Shown: positions 17,255 to 25,640 of the stretch, piece after piece
Layout: each line of letters begins with the position of its first letter
How positions within the stretch are numbered: position 1 is the first letter of the stretch
Assembly (NCBI RefSeq): GCF_019511375.1
Contig: NZ_JAEUAO010000002.1
Coordinates: 1,054,001-1,118,000, forward strand
DNA: 64,000 nt
Source of the DNA: Rhizobium herbae
GTDB taxonomy: Bacteria > Pseudomonadota > Alphaproteobacteria > Rhizobiales > Rhizobiaceae
Reading direction: 5' to 3'
Program-made: the position numbers and the translations under genes
Notes under the pieces: model-generated
Databases searched by the model: none
What the model was told of the DNA's origin: nothing
The model's input: the letters and a program-made list of their open reading frames with translations, nothing else

Positions 17255-18571
17255 ATGACGCTGCAAACGCAGGCGCCCGTCGATGGCGCGTACGCCGTCC
17301 AGGCGGTGGAAGACCGTGCCTATGGCAAGGTATTCTGGAGAATCGTTCCCTTTTTGATGCTGTGCTACGTGGTTGCCTATCTCGATCGCGTCAATGTCGG
17401 CTTCGCCAAGCTGCAGATGTCGAGCGAGCTCGGCCTCTCGGAAGCCGCCTACGGCATCGGCGCAGGCATTTTCTTCATCGGCTATTTTCTGTTTGAAGTG
17501 CCGAGCAACGTCATCATGAACAAGGTCGGTGCGCGTGTGTGGATCGCCCGCATCATGATCACCTGGGGCATCATTTCCGCCGCCTTCATGTTCACCTCGT
17601 CGGAAACCGTCTTTTATGTCCTTCGTTTCCTGCTGGGCGTTGCCGAGGCCGGATTTTTCCCCGGCATCATCTTGTACCTGACCGCCTGGTATCCGGCCCA
17701 TCGCCGCGCGCGGATCATCACCACGTTCATGTCGGCCATCCCGATATCCGCCATTTTCGGCAATCCGCTTTCTGGCCTCCTGATGGATAGTTTCCACGGC
17801 ACGCACGGTCTTTCCGGCTGGCAGTGGATGTTCCTGATCGAGGCCATCCCGGCCATCCTTTTCGGCGTCGCCACCTTCTTCTACCTCAACGATAACATCC
17901 GGGCCGCGAAATGGCTGGACGAAGACGAAAAGGCCGTTCTGACGGCCAATATCGAAGCCGAAAACCGGGCCAAGGTCTCGAGCCCCCACAGCATTGCCGC
18001 AACCCTGACGGACCGCCGGGTCTGGCTGATGTGCCTGATCTATTTCTGCTTCGTGCTTGGACAATACGGCCTGAATTTCTGGATGCCGTCGATCGTCAAG
18101 GCCTCCGGCGTCACCGGAAACCTGAACATCGGCCTGATTTCCGCGATCCCCTACATCTGCACCTTCGTCGCCATGCTGGGGCTCGGACGCTCCGCCGACC
18201 GGCTGCGCGAACGGCGGTGGCACCTCGTCATCCCGGCGCTCATCGCCGCCGGTGGCTTTGTCGCGGCGACCATGGCAACGAGCACGACGGTTTCGATCGT
18301 CTGCCTCTCGCTGGCCGCTGCGGGCGCCATCAGTTGCGCGCCGCTGTTCTGGTCGCTTCCGACCGCCTTTCTCGCCGGTACGGGCGCCGCGGCCGGGATC
18401 GCCTGGATCAATTCGGTCGGAAATCTTGCCGGCTTCCTCGGGCCGTTCCTCGTCGGCTATCTGAAGGACTTCACCGGCACCAATAGCGCCGGCATGTATC
18501 TGCTGGCCGCAGCGCTGGTGATCGGCTCGCTGGCCGTGTTGACGGTGCCGGCAAAAACCGTCAATCGCTAG
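17255..18571 (+). CDS. MFS transporter, anion:cation symporter (ACS) type
   Basis: The 438-residue protein has twelve predicted helices. The YLDRVNVGFAKLQM segment after helix 1 is characteristic of the ACS family (tartrate, galactonate, phthalate and similar organic-acid transporters). The ATG at 17255 has GGAGGAGAAAA upstream; the longer open frame from 17189 runs through the third operator and is rejected. As first gene of the MFS-ltnD-otnI-otnK arm behind the LacI operators, it probably imports L-threonate or another four-carbon acid by proton symport. A pair of hairpin-forming repeats separates it from ltnD. Confidence 0.92.
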   Translation: MTLQTQAPVDGAYAVQAVEDRAYGKVFWRIVPFLMLCYVVAYLDRVNVGFAKLQMSSELGLSEAAYGIGAGIFFIGYFLFEVPSNVIMNKVGARVWIARIMITWGIISAAFMFTSSETVFYVLRFLLGVAEAGFFPGIILYLTAWYPAHRRARIITTFMSAIPISAIFGNPLSGLLMDSFHGTHGLSGWQWMFLIEAIPAILFGVATFFYLNDNIRAAKWLDEDEKAVLTANIEAENRAKVSSPHSIAATLTDRRVWLMCLIYFCFVLGQYGLNFWMPSIVKASGVTGNLNIGLISAIPYICTFVAMLGLGRSADRLRERRWHLVIPALIAAGGFVAATMATSTTVSIVCLSLAAAGAISCAPLFWSLPTAFLAGTGAAAGIAWINSVGNLAGFLGPFLVGYLKDFTGTNSAGMYLLAAALVIGSLAVLTVPAKTVNR

Positions 18572-18579
18572 AGCCGGAT

Positions 18580-18683
18580 GATTTTAGGTCGAATTGACCT
18601 AAAATCTGAATCCGCTCTAGAATCAAAGAAGTAGAGCATGATGTCGTCCGAAAACCGCTTACACTTTTCGGCATCATGCTCTA
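18580..18683. repeat. Two adjacent hairpin repeats between MFS gene and ltnD
   Basis: GATTTTAGGTC (18580-18590) and GACCTAAAATC (18596-18606) form a perfect 11-base stem. TAGAGCATGATG (18632-18643) and CATCATGCTCTA (18672-18683) form a second perfect 12-base stem that also encloses TCCGAAAA/TTTTCGG. I recognise the GAGCATGATG...CATCATGCTC unit as a common dispersed repeat in Rhizobium genomes. Their place within an operon suggests a transcript-processing or attenuation effect. Confidence 0.85.
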
Positions 18684-18753
18684 GACATCGACCCCTCCGG
18701 GTGGCCACATCCGGAGGGGCGGCTCTTCCCTGACAAGACTGGAGAAAATCGCC

Positions 18754-19698
18754 ATGTCACCGCTTGCTGAAAACTCCGGCCCCGCCGTCGTCGCGGCCGT
18801 CATCGGTCTTGGTTCCATGGGCCTTGGAATGGCCCGGTCGATGAAGCGCGCCGGTCTTAACGTCGTCGGATATGACATCACGCCCGCGGCGGTGGATCGC
18901 TTCATCGCCGACGGCGGACGCGGCGCAGCCACACCCGCCGCCGCGGCAAGGGACGCCGACATTGTCGTCTCCGTCGTCGTCAACGGCGCGCAGACCGAGG
19001 CAGTGCTGTTCGGCCCCGAGGGCGTCGCGGCCACGATGAAGCCCGGAGCCGTCTTCATCTCCTCGGCAACCATGGATCCGGCTGTCGCCCGCGACCTGTC
19101 CCAACGGACGGAGGCTCTCGGCCTGCATTATCTCGACGCACCGATTTCGGGTGGCGCCGCCAAGGCGGCGAGCGGCGCACTGACGATCATGGCATCCGGC
19201 TCCAAGCAGGCGTTCGACACCGCCCGCCCAGGTCTCGACGCCATGGCCGGCAAGGTCTACGAGCTCGGCGACGCGGCCGGAACCGGCGCCGCCTTCAAGA
19301 TGATCAACCAGCTTCTGGCTGGCGTGCACATCGCGGCTGCCTGCGAGGCGATCACGTTTGCCGCCAGGCAAGGCCTCGACCTCGACAAGGTCTATGAGGT
19401 GATCACCGCCTCTGCCGGCAATTCATGGATGTTCGAAAACCGCGTGCCGCATGTGCTGGCCGGAGACTATACTCCCTTGAGCAGCATCGAGATTTTCGTC
19501 AAGGATCTTGGCATCGTCCAGGACATGGCCCGTTCGGAGCGCTATCCGGTGCCGCTGGCGGCCGCTGCCCTGCAGATGTATCTCGCCGCGTCGGGTGCCG
19601 GCATGGGTCGTGACGACGATTCCTCGCTGGCGCGCCTCTACGCCCAACTCTCGGGCGCCCAGTTGCCCGGTGCGGCCAAAGAGCCGGAGAAGCAGTAA
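18754..19698 (+). CDS. ltnD: L-threonate dehydrogenase-like 3-hydroxyacid dehydrogenase (LtnD)
   Basis: The 314-residue protein is of the beta-hydroxyacid dehydrogenase family: GLGSMG (18-23) binds NAD(P), DAPISGGAAKA (128-138) is the substrate-binding signature, and Lys182 in GAAFKMINQLL is the catalytic lysine with Asn185. LtnD oxidises L-threonate at C2 to 2-oxotetronate; members of the same family act on tartronate semialdehyde and 3-hydroxyisobutyrate. The assignment rests on the neighbours otnI and otnK, the canonical partners, 12 bases and about 800 bases downstream. The three genes are tightly spaced and surely form an operon. Confidence 0.87.
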   Translation: MSPLAENSGPAVVAAVIGLGSMGLGMARSMKRAGLNVVGYDITPAAVDRFIADGGRGAATPAAAARDADIVVSVVVNGAQTEAVLFGPEGVAATMKPGAVFISSATMDPAVARDLSQRTEALGLHYLDAPISGGAAKAASGALTIMASGSKQAFDTARPGLDAMAGKVYELGDAAGTGAAFKMINQLLAGVHIAAACEAITFAARQGLDLDKVYEVITASAGNSWMFENRVPHVLAGDYTPLSSIEIFVKDLGIVQDMARSERYPVPLAAAALQMYLAASGAGMGRDDDSSLARLYAQLSGAQLPGAAKEPEKQ

Positions 19699-19710
19699 AG
19701 GAACGCCACC

Positions 19711-20487
19711 ATGCCGGTTTTCGCTGCCAACCTGACGATGATGTTCAACGAATGGCCGTTCCTCGACCGCTTCGACGCCGCGGCCGATGCCGGCTTTGCC
19801 GCCGTCGAATATCTCTTTCCCTATGAAGCCCCGCCGGAGGCAATCGCCGAGCGGCTTGCCCGCAACAATCTGCAGCAGGCCTTGTTCAACCTGCCGCCGG
19901 GCGACTGGGCAGGAGGCGAGCGGGGCATCGCGGCGCTTCCCGGACGGTTCGACGCATTGACGTCGGATGTCGAGCGGGCGCTGGATTATGCGGCAGCGAC
20001 CGGCGTCAGGCGGTTGCATCTCATGGCCGGTCTTGCCGATCCCCATGACGAGGATGCGGCCTCATCCTACCGCCGCTCCGTCGCCCACGCTGCCGGTCGG
20101 CTTGCGGAAAAGGGCATCGACCTCCTGCTTGAGCCGATCAACGGGCGAAACATGCCGGGATATTTCCTCAATGATTTCGGTGCGGCCGAAAAACTGATCG
20201 CAGACCTCGGCCTGCCGAACCTTAAGCTGCAGTTCGACATCTATCACCGCCAGATCATTCATGGTGACGTGACGATGGCCTTGCGCCGCCTCATGCCGAT
20301 CACCGGTCATATACAGATCGCCAGCGTGCCGTCACGCAACGAGCCGGATGGGGAGGAGCTCAACTATCCCTACCTGTTTAAGGAAATCGACCGCCTTGGT
20401 TATGACGGTTTCATCGGCTGCGAATACATCCCGCGCGGCCACACGCTGGACGGCCTTGGCTGGTTCAGACCTTTTGCACGGAGCTAG
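19711..20487 (+). CDS. otnI: 2-oxotetronate isomerase (OtnI), hydroxypyruvate isomerase family
   Basis: The 258-residue TIM-barrel protein of the xylose-isomerase-like family has the metal/catalytic residues of hydroxypyruvate isomerase: Glu141 (LLEPING), Asp176 (QFDIYH), Gln202 and Glu238 (GCEY). In tetronate catabolism OtnI interconverts 2-oxo- and 3-oxotetronate, allowing the products of LtnD and DenD to reach the kinase. Located 12 bases after ltnD and 3 bases before otnK. Classical hydroxypyruvate isomerase (Hyi, glyoxylate metabolism) is the alternative; context favours OtnI. Confidence 0.9.
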   Translation: MPVFAANLTMMFNEWPFLDRFDAAADAGFAAVEYLFPYEAPPEAIAERLARNNLQQALFNLPPGDWAGGERGIAALPGRFDALTSDVERALDYAAATGVRRLHLMAGLADPHDEDAASSYRRSVAHAAGRLAEKGIDLLLEPINGRNMPGYFLNDFGAAEKLIADLGLPNLKLQFDIYHRQIIHGDVTMALRRLMPITGHIQIASVPSRNEPDGEELNYPYLFKEIDRLGYDGFIGCEYIPRGHTLDGLGWFRPFARS

Positions 20488-20490
20488 ACG

Positions 20491-21771
20491 ATGGCTATAT
20501 TGCTCGGATCAATCGCTGACGATTATACGGGCGCGTCCGATCTCGCTAACACGCTGACGAAGAACGGCCTGCGCACGGTGCAGACGGTCGGAATCCCCGA
20601 TCCGTCGCTCTCGCTGCCGGACGTCGACGCGGTTGTCGTTTCCCTGAAGATCCGCTCGGTCGCGGCCGCCGACGCCGTGGCGGCGGCGACCAAGGCCGAA
20701 CGGTGGCTGCGTGGGCGCGGCGCGGCGCATGTGCTGTACAAGATCTGTTCGACCTTCGATTCCACCGATGCCGGCAATATCGGTCCGGTCACCGAGGCAT
20801 TGAGCGAGGCCGCGGGCGGCGGGCTTGTGCTGGTGACGCCAGCCTTTCCGGAAACGGGCCGCACCGTGTATCTCGGCCACCTCTTCGTCGGCGGGCAGCC
20901 GCTGAACGAAAGCCCGCTCAAGGATCACCCGCTCAATCCGATGCACGACGCCAATCTCGTTCGGGTGATGGCGAGACAGTCGCGTGGCGAAGTCGGGCTT
21001 GTCGATCTGGCGTCGATCGGGGCGGGAGCCGATGCGGTCAGAGCCCGGCTCGAGGCCCTGCGCGCGGCGGGTGTCAGGTCCGCGATAGCCGATGCGGTCT
21101 TCGAACGCGATCTGGAGACACTCGGCGCGATCGCGCTCGAAACGCCGGTGTCCACCGGCGCATCGGGTCTCGGGCTTGGCCTTGCCCGTGCACTCGTCCG
21201 CTCCGGCCGGGTATCGTCCGCGGTGGCGACGACGGCGGACGCCATTCGCCCCGTCGGCGGGCTTTCGGCCATCGTTGCCGGCAGCTGCTCCAGGGCAACG
21301 TTACAACAGCTTGAGGTCGCCGAACGGTCGATGCCCGTCCTGCGGCTCGACCCGGAAAAACTGCTTGCCGGTCCCGACGAGATTGCCAGGGCGATTTCCT
21401 GGGCGGGAGACCGCATTTCCGCCGGCCCCGTTGTCGTCGCCGCGAGTGCGGCACCTGAAACCGTGTCCCGGCTGCAAGCGCAATACGGACGCGACGCCTC
21501 CGGCCACGCGATCGAAACCGCAACCTCGATCATCGCCGCCGAACTGGTGGCACGGGGCGTGCGGCGCCTGGTCGTCGCCGGCGGCGAAACCTCCGGTGCT
21601 GCGGTCGACAGGCTCGCCATTCCAGCCTTCCTGATCGGCCCGGAAATCGCCCCCGGCGTGCCTGTTCTGCGCACGGTCGGAAATGCTCAAGGCGACATGC
21701 TGCTGGCGCTGAAGTCAGGAAACTTCGGCGGCGAGGATTTCTTCACCGCCGCGCTGGCGATGATGCACTGA
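20491..21771 (+). CDS. otnK: 3-oxotetronate kinase (OtnK), DUF1537 family
   Basis: The 426-residue protein has the two-domain DUF1537 four-carbon acid sugar kinase fold: N-terminal SIADDYTGASDLANTL (substrate domain) and C-terminal VVAGGETSGA (nucleotide domain). OtnK phosphorylates 3-oxotetronate at C4, giving the substrate of OtnC. Its start is three bases after the otnI stop, so translation is probably coupled. Together with denD, ltnD, otnI and otnC it completes a route to dihydroxyacetone phosphate. DtnK-type (D-threonate) specificity is less likely because no pdxA2 gene is seen in the window. Confidence 0.92.
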   Translation: MAILLGSIADDYTGASDLANTLTKNGLRTVQTVGIPDPSLSLPDVDAVVVSLKIRSVAAADAVAAATKAERWLRGRGAAHVLYKICSTFDSTDAGNIGPVTEALSEAAGGGLVLVTPAFPETGRTVYLGHLFVGGQPLNESPLKDHPLNPMHDANLVRVMARQSRGEVGLVDLASIGAGADAVRARLEALRAAGVRSAIADAVFERDLETLGAIALETPVSTGASGLGLGLARALVRSGRVSSAVATTADAIRPVGGLSAIVAGSCSRATLQQLEVAERSMPVLRLDPEKLLAGPDEIARAISWAGDRISAGPVVVAASAAPETVSRLQAQYGRDASGHAIETATSIIAAELVARGVRRLVVAGGETSGAAVDRLAIPAFLIGPEIAPGVPVLRTVGNAQGDMLLALKSGNFGGEDFFTAALAMMH

Positions 21772-21828
21772 CGGGGCAATCGAACCAGAACTACCGGTTC
21801 GGCGCCGGCGTGCGCGCCGCCCTGGGAG

Positions 21829-21968
21829 TGGATCCTCGGGTCAAGCCCGAGGATGACGACCTTTCGGGGGGATCCACCAAAAGCAGCCACCCCGACCTCG
21901 GAGATATCCGATTTTCCACGCCGGATTCCTCCCCTCCGTCATCCTCGGGCTTGACCCGAGGATCCATC
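21829..21968. repeat. Paired inverted copies of a TCCTCGGG...CCCGAGGA repeat
   Basis: TCCTCGGGTCAAGCCCGAGGA at its core (stem TCCTCGGG/CCCGAGGA, 21833-21853) recurs in inverse orientation at 21942-21962. The two copies thus form a larger inverted repeat with about 90 bases between. Such units are frequent in intergenic regions of rhizobia and related bacteria. They lie between convergent otnK and the WYL regulator gene, and could act as a bidirectional transcription boundary. Confidence 0.85.
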
Positions 21969-21978
21969 GACGGATGGC

Positions 21979-22707
21979 CTATCCGATCCGTGATTCTGCA
22001 GCATCCAACCCTGTTGGCGCCATCCCGTTCACCTGCCATCCCCTGATCCACAGATCCCGCAAGCCGTCGCCTTCGCCGCGAAAATGGCTGTCGGTCGCCT
22101 CGCAACGCTCCACCCGGTCGGCGCGGAAGTTGCGGATGGCGGTGCGCAGTTCGCACCAGGCAACCACGACCGCGGTCGCCGAATAATAGATCAGCGCCAG
22201 CGGCCGGATCGTGCGCTGGCTTGGCCTCTCGCGCTCGTCGCGATAGTCGATCAGCAGTTTCTGCTCGTCACGGATCGCCCGGCGCGCCAGGGCGAGGTCG
22301 AGCCCTGAGGGCGGCGGCGCGATCGTCCCCCAGGCATGCAGAGCCTTGGAGCGCATGGGCGGCCTGAGCGGTGCGGGCAGGGCGCCGGCGATCTTCTGGC
22401 TGACGCGCTTGGCGGCGTCCTTCAGTTCCTCGTCGCCGGTGCGCTCGAGGAGCGCGAGGGCCAGCACGATCGCCTCCGTCTCCTCGATCGAAAACATCAG
22501 CGGCGGCAGGTCGAAGCCGGGTCGGAGAATGTAGCCGATGCCGCGCCCGCCCTCGATCGGCACCCGCATCGCCTGCAGCGCTGCAATGTCGCGGTAGATC
22601 GAACGGACGGTGACTTCGAGGCTTTCGGCGATCTGCGCTGCCGTCACCGGTTTTGTCGCCAGCCGCAGGATCTGGATGATCTCGAACAGTCGCGATGCCT
22701 TGCGCAT
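21979..22707 (-). CDS. YafY-type HTH regulator with WYL domain
   Basis: The 242-residue protein has an N-terminal DeoR-like helix-turn-helix (TAAQIAESLEVTVRSIYRDI at about 22-41) and a C-terminal WYL domain (DYRDERERPSQRTIRPLALIYYSATAVVVAWCELR). WYL proteins sense ligands, sometimes nucleic-acid related, and often repress a neighbouring gene. It is divergent from the LysE-family exporter at 22839, its likely target. Length is typical. Confidence 0.92.
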   Translation of the reverse strand: MRKASRLFEIIQILRLATKPVTAAQIAESLEVTVRSIYRDIAALQAMRVPIEGGRGIGYILRPGFDLPPLMFSIEETEAIVLALALLERTGDEELKDAAKRVSQKIAGALPAPLRPPMRSKALHAWGTIAPPPSGLDLALARRAIRDEQKLLIDYRDERERPSQRTIRPLALIYYSATAVVVAWCELRTAIRNFRADRVERCEATDSHFRGEGDGLRDLWIRGWQVNGMAPTGLDAAESRIG

Positions 22708-22838
22708 GGTTTTCCTCGTTGCGCGAAACGCTCCTGACAGAACCCTGTCAGTTGGGCGACGCTATACCACGTCCTCAAGTGTTTGAAAAACAAACGCTGC
22801 GTTCACTGCGCACATCTCTGGATAGACGGACAACTGAC

Positions 22839-23477
22839 ATGACCTACGCGGAAAATCTCTGGCTCTTCTTCACCCTTCTCTTCGGCATCATCATTGTGCC
22901 GGGCATGGACATGGTCTTCGTCATGGCCAATGCTTTGACGGGCGGCCGGGCGTCCGGCTTGACGGCGACGGCGGGCATCATGGCGGGCGGCGTGTTCCAT
23001 ACGCTCTATGCGGCGCTTGGCGTCGGCCTGCTTTTGCACATGGTGCCGCAACTCTTCAACCTGCTGCTGCTGCTTGGGGCCGCCTATATCGCCTGGATCG
23101 GCCTTTCCCTTGTGAGAAGCAGCATCGCCATCGCCTCGGTCGAGCCGGGCGCCCGGCTGTCGCTCTGGACGAGCTTTCGCCGTGGCGCCTTGACCAGCAT
23201 CCTCAATCCCAAAGCCTACCTGTTCATGCTGGCCGTCTATCCGCAATTTCTGAAGCCGCAGTTTGGCCCCCTTTGGTCGCAGGCGCTGATCATGGCGATC
23301 ATGATCTCGGTCACCCAACTCACTGTCTATGGCAGCCTTGCGCTTGCCGCCGGGCGCAGCCGCGACGTGCTCATCGCCAGCCCGCGGGCGACGGCGCTGG
23401 TCGGCAAGGCGGCAGGCGTGGTGCTGATCGTCGTCGCCGCATTGACCGCCTGGCAGGGCTGGACGTCCGTTGCGTGA
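22839..23477 (+). CDS. LysE/RhtB-family amino-acid exporter
   Basis: The 212-residue membrane protein has the LysE/RhtB pattern: an early FGIIIVPGMDMVFVMANAL segment, six predicted helices and GALTSILNPKAYLFMLAVYPQF, the conserved NPKA motif. Family members export amino acids or their derivatives. The ATG at 22839 is chosen over upstream in-frame starts because the protein then begins directly with helix 1 as usual. It is divergent from the WYL regulator. Confidence 0.92.
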   Translation: MTYAENLWLFFTLLFGIIIVPGMDMVFVMANALTGGRASGLTATAGIMAGGVFHTLYAALGVGLLLHMVPQLFNLLLLLGAAYIAWIGLSLVRSSIAIASVEPGARLSLWTSFRRGALTSILNPKAYLFMLAVYPQFLKPQFGPLWSQALIMAIMISVTQLTVYGSLALAAGRSRDVLIASPRATALVGKAAGVVLIVVAALTAWQGWTSVA

Positions 23478-23662
23478 AGGCTGCACCACGGAAACTGGAG
23501 TTACAAACTCCCGTTAATTCAGTCTGTTGCGGCGGTTGCTCATAAACTCGATCTCAAAAAAAAGTTACTTCCCTCGTGAACGCAAAATGCAATCATGCCG
23601 GCGCATCGAGAGGAATGGTCGCACCGGTCACTGTGACGGCCATGTCGGACAGGGAGAATTTC

Positions 23663-24112
23663 ATGAAATTGAGAGCCGTGCTTTTCGCAACCGCCATCGC
23701 CTGCATTGCCGGCGTCGCTGGCGCCGTTACGGCAGCAGACGAACCGCAAGTGGTCCGCCAGGCGCTGATGAAGGGGGTCGGCCAATCGACGGGCGCACTC
23801 GTGGCCATCGCCAAGGGCGAAAAACCCTATGACAGCGCCGTCGTCAAGGCGTCGCTGGAAACGATCAGCAAAAACACCAAAGCCTTCCCCGATCAGTTCC
23901 CGCCCGGTTCGGAAACCGGAATGGAATCGGAAGCCAGCCCGAAGATCTGGGAGAACATGGACGACTTCAAGGCCAAGGCAGCCAAGCTTGGCGCTGATGT
24001 CGACGCGACACTCGCCCAGCTTCCCGCCGACCAGGCCGGTGTCGGTGCAGCGCTCGGCGTGATCGGCAAGAATTGCGGCGGCTGTCACGAGACCTACCGC
24101 CTCAAGAAATGA
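23663..24112 (+). CDS. Cytochrome c', class II
   Basis: The 149-residue exported protein has a Sec signal peptide (about residues 1-24, cleavage after TAA) and a single heme site near the C-terminus, CGGCH at 138-142, which is diagnostic of class II cytochrome c' four-helix bundles. Such proteins bind NO or act in periplasmic electron transfer. AGGGAGAA precedes the ATG at 23663. A second, diheme c-type cytochrome gene follows after a RIME-like element, so the two may act together. Confidence 0.93.
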   Translation: MKLRAVLFATAIACIAGVAGAVTAADEPQVVRQALMKGVGQSTGALVAIAKGEKPYDSAVVKASLETISKNTKAFPDQFPPGSETGMESEASPKIWENMDDFKAKAAKLGADVDATLAQLPADQAGVGAALGVIGKNCGGCHETYRLKK

Positions 24113-24241
24113 GGCGGCGGGTCGTTTCCAGCTAGAAATGGTTCGATGCCGTGCCGTGCCGGTGCACGAGAGTCTTGATTGTGACATTTCCCGCAACGGC
24201 TGGGCTATCGCATTTGGATCTGTGAACGAAGGAGGCGGCAG

Positions 24242-24379
24242 TCTCCCTCTTCTCCCCGGCGGGGAGAAGATGCCCGAAGGGCAGATGAGGGGGTGCGCGA
24301 AGCGCCAGTCTTGTGCCGGACGCCCCCTCATCGCCTTGCATGCGCTCGGCACTTCTCCCCGCGGGGGAGAAGAGGGAGA
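24242..24379. repeat. RIME-like intergenic element, copy 2
   Basis: Same architecture as the element at 14826: a CTTCTCCCCGGCGGGGAGAAG-type palindrome on the left, CCCCTCATCGCCTTGCATGC in the centre and a CTTCTCCCCGCGGGGGAGAAG-type palindrome on the right. It separates the two cytochrome genes. Confidence 0.88.
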
Positions 24380-24424
24380 AAGCGGCGCTGTCATGTTTTG
24401 CAAGAAGGCGGGAGGATGGCGCGG

Positions 24425-25342
24425 ATGGGCGCACGGGTTCGCAAGCTGGTGTCGGCGGTGGTGCTGTTCGGCGCGATGGCCGGTGGCGTCGCCTGGTTCC
24501 TGACCAAGCCCGAGCCGTGGCCGGTCTCCCATTGGGAGGGGCTCGGCGAACCGGATCTCGCCAACGGCGAGCAGGTCTTCTGGGCGGGCGGCTGCACCAG
24601 TTGTCACGCGACGTCGAAATCGGAAGGCGACGCCAGGCTGGTGCTGACCGGCGGGCTGCCGCTGAAGAGCCCGTTCGGCACCTTCCATGTTCCCAATATT
24701 TCGCCGGATGAATCGGCCGGTATCGGCAGCTGGACGCTCGCTGAATTCGGCGATGCGATGACGCGCGGCGTCGGCCGGAACGGTGAACATCTCTACCCCT
24801 CCTTTCCCTATGGCTCCTATGCCCGGCTGACGTCCAAGGACGTCAATGACCTCTGGGGCTTCCTGAAGACCCTGCCGAAAAGCACCAATGTTGCGCCGCC
24901 GCATGATCTGCCGTTTCCCTACGACCTCCGCCTGGTTCTCGGCGCCTGGAAGCTCCTGTTCTTCACCGACAAGCCGCGCGTGACGGTCGACACCGGCAAT
25001 CCGAAGCTCGCCCGCGGCCAATATCTGGTCGAAGGCCCCGGTCACTGCGGCGAATGCCACACCCCGCGCAACACCCTCGGCGGCTTCGAGGCCGACCGAT
25101 GGCTGGCCGGTGCGCCAAACCCGGAAGGCGAAGGCCGCATTCCCAACATCACCCCGGGCTCGAAGAGCATCGGCGCATGGAGCGAGAGCGATATCGTCAC
25201 CTATCTCGAGACCGGCTTCACGCCCGATTTCGATTCGGTCGGTGGCTCGATGGTCGAGGTGCAGAAGAACCTCGCCAGACTGCCGGCAGGCGACCGCGAG
25301 GCGATCGCCGCCTATCTGAAGGCGGTACCGACGCGGGAGTAG
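24425..25342 (+). CDS. Membrane-anchored diheme cytochrome c
   Basis: The 305-residue protein has an N-terminal membrane anchor (about residues 9-27) and two class I cytochrome c domains with heme sites CTSCH (57-61) and CGECH (208-212); HTPRN after the second is typical of the cytochrome subunits of alcohol, sorbitol or gluconate dehydrogenases and of related electron-transfer proteins. GGAGG at 24411-24415 is spaced well for the ATG at 24425; an ATG at 24416 abuts the site. No dehydrogenase gene adjoins it, so its donor is unknown. Confidence 0.88.
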   Translation: MGARVRKLVSAVVLFGAMAGGVAWFLTKPEPWPVSHWEGLGEPDLANGEQVFWAGGCTSCHATSKSEGDARLVLTGGLPLKSPFGTFHVPNISPDESAGIGSWTLAEFGDAMTRGVGRNGEHLYPSFPYGSYARLTSKDVNDLWGFLKTLPKSTNVAPPHDLPFPYDLRLVLGAWKLLFFTDKPRVTVDTGNPKLARGQYLVEGPGHCGECHTPRNTLGGFEADRWLAGAPNPEGEGRIPNITPGSKSIGAWSESDIVTYLETGFTPDFDSVGGSMVEVQKNLARLPAGDREAIAAYLKAVPTRE

Positions 25343-25385
25343 CGCAACGCTTGCATTTTTTTGCTAGCATAACTTTGATGCCGCG

Positions 25386-25596
25386 ATGAACAGCAGACAC
25401 AGGAAGACCCTCGCTGCGGTTTTCAGGGATCCTGTTTCAGGCACCGTGGAGTGGGCGGATATAGAAGGTCTGCTCATCGCTGCCGGCTGTACCGTGGTTG
25501 AAGCCAACGGGGTCGCGCGTGAGGTTCTCTCTCGGCGCAGAAGTAGAAAGTTTTCGAGCCGCCAGAGAATTCCTGCGCCGCATAGGGAATGGCTGA
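25386..25596 (+). pseudogene. HicA-family toxin remnant, frameshifted and internally shortened
   Basis: The first 44 codons (MNSRHRKTLAAVFRDPVSGT, then VEWADIEGLL) closely match the N-terminus of a HicA toxin subfamily. At about 25512 the frame is lost: the family continuation GSRVRF is encoded in another frame (GGG TCG CGC GTG AGG TTC), followed by a shortened RAAREFLRRIG tail ending at a TGA at 25594-25596. The central segment with the catalytic histidine is missing. In the original frame the protein runs on to 25742 as unrelated sequence. It is convergent with the intact-looking hicB at 25641-26045. Confidence 0.75.
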
Positions 25597-25640
25597 AAAT
25601 TTCGGAACGGCTTTACAGCCGGGGAAATGCCCGTTTCCCC

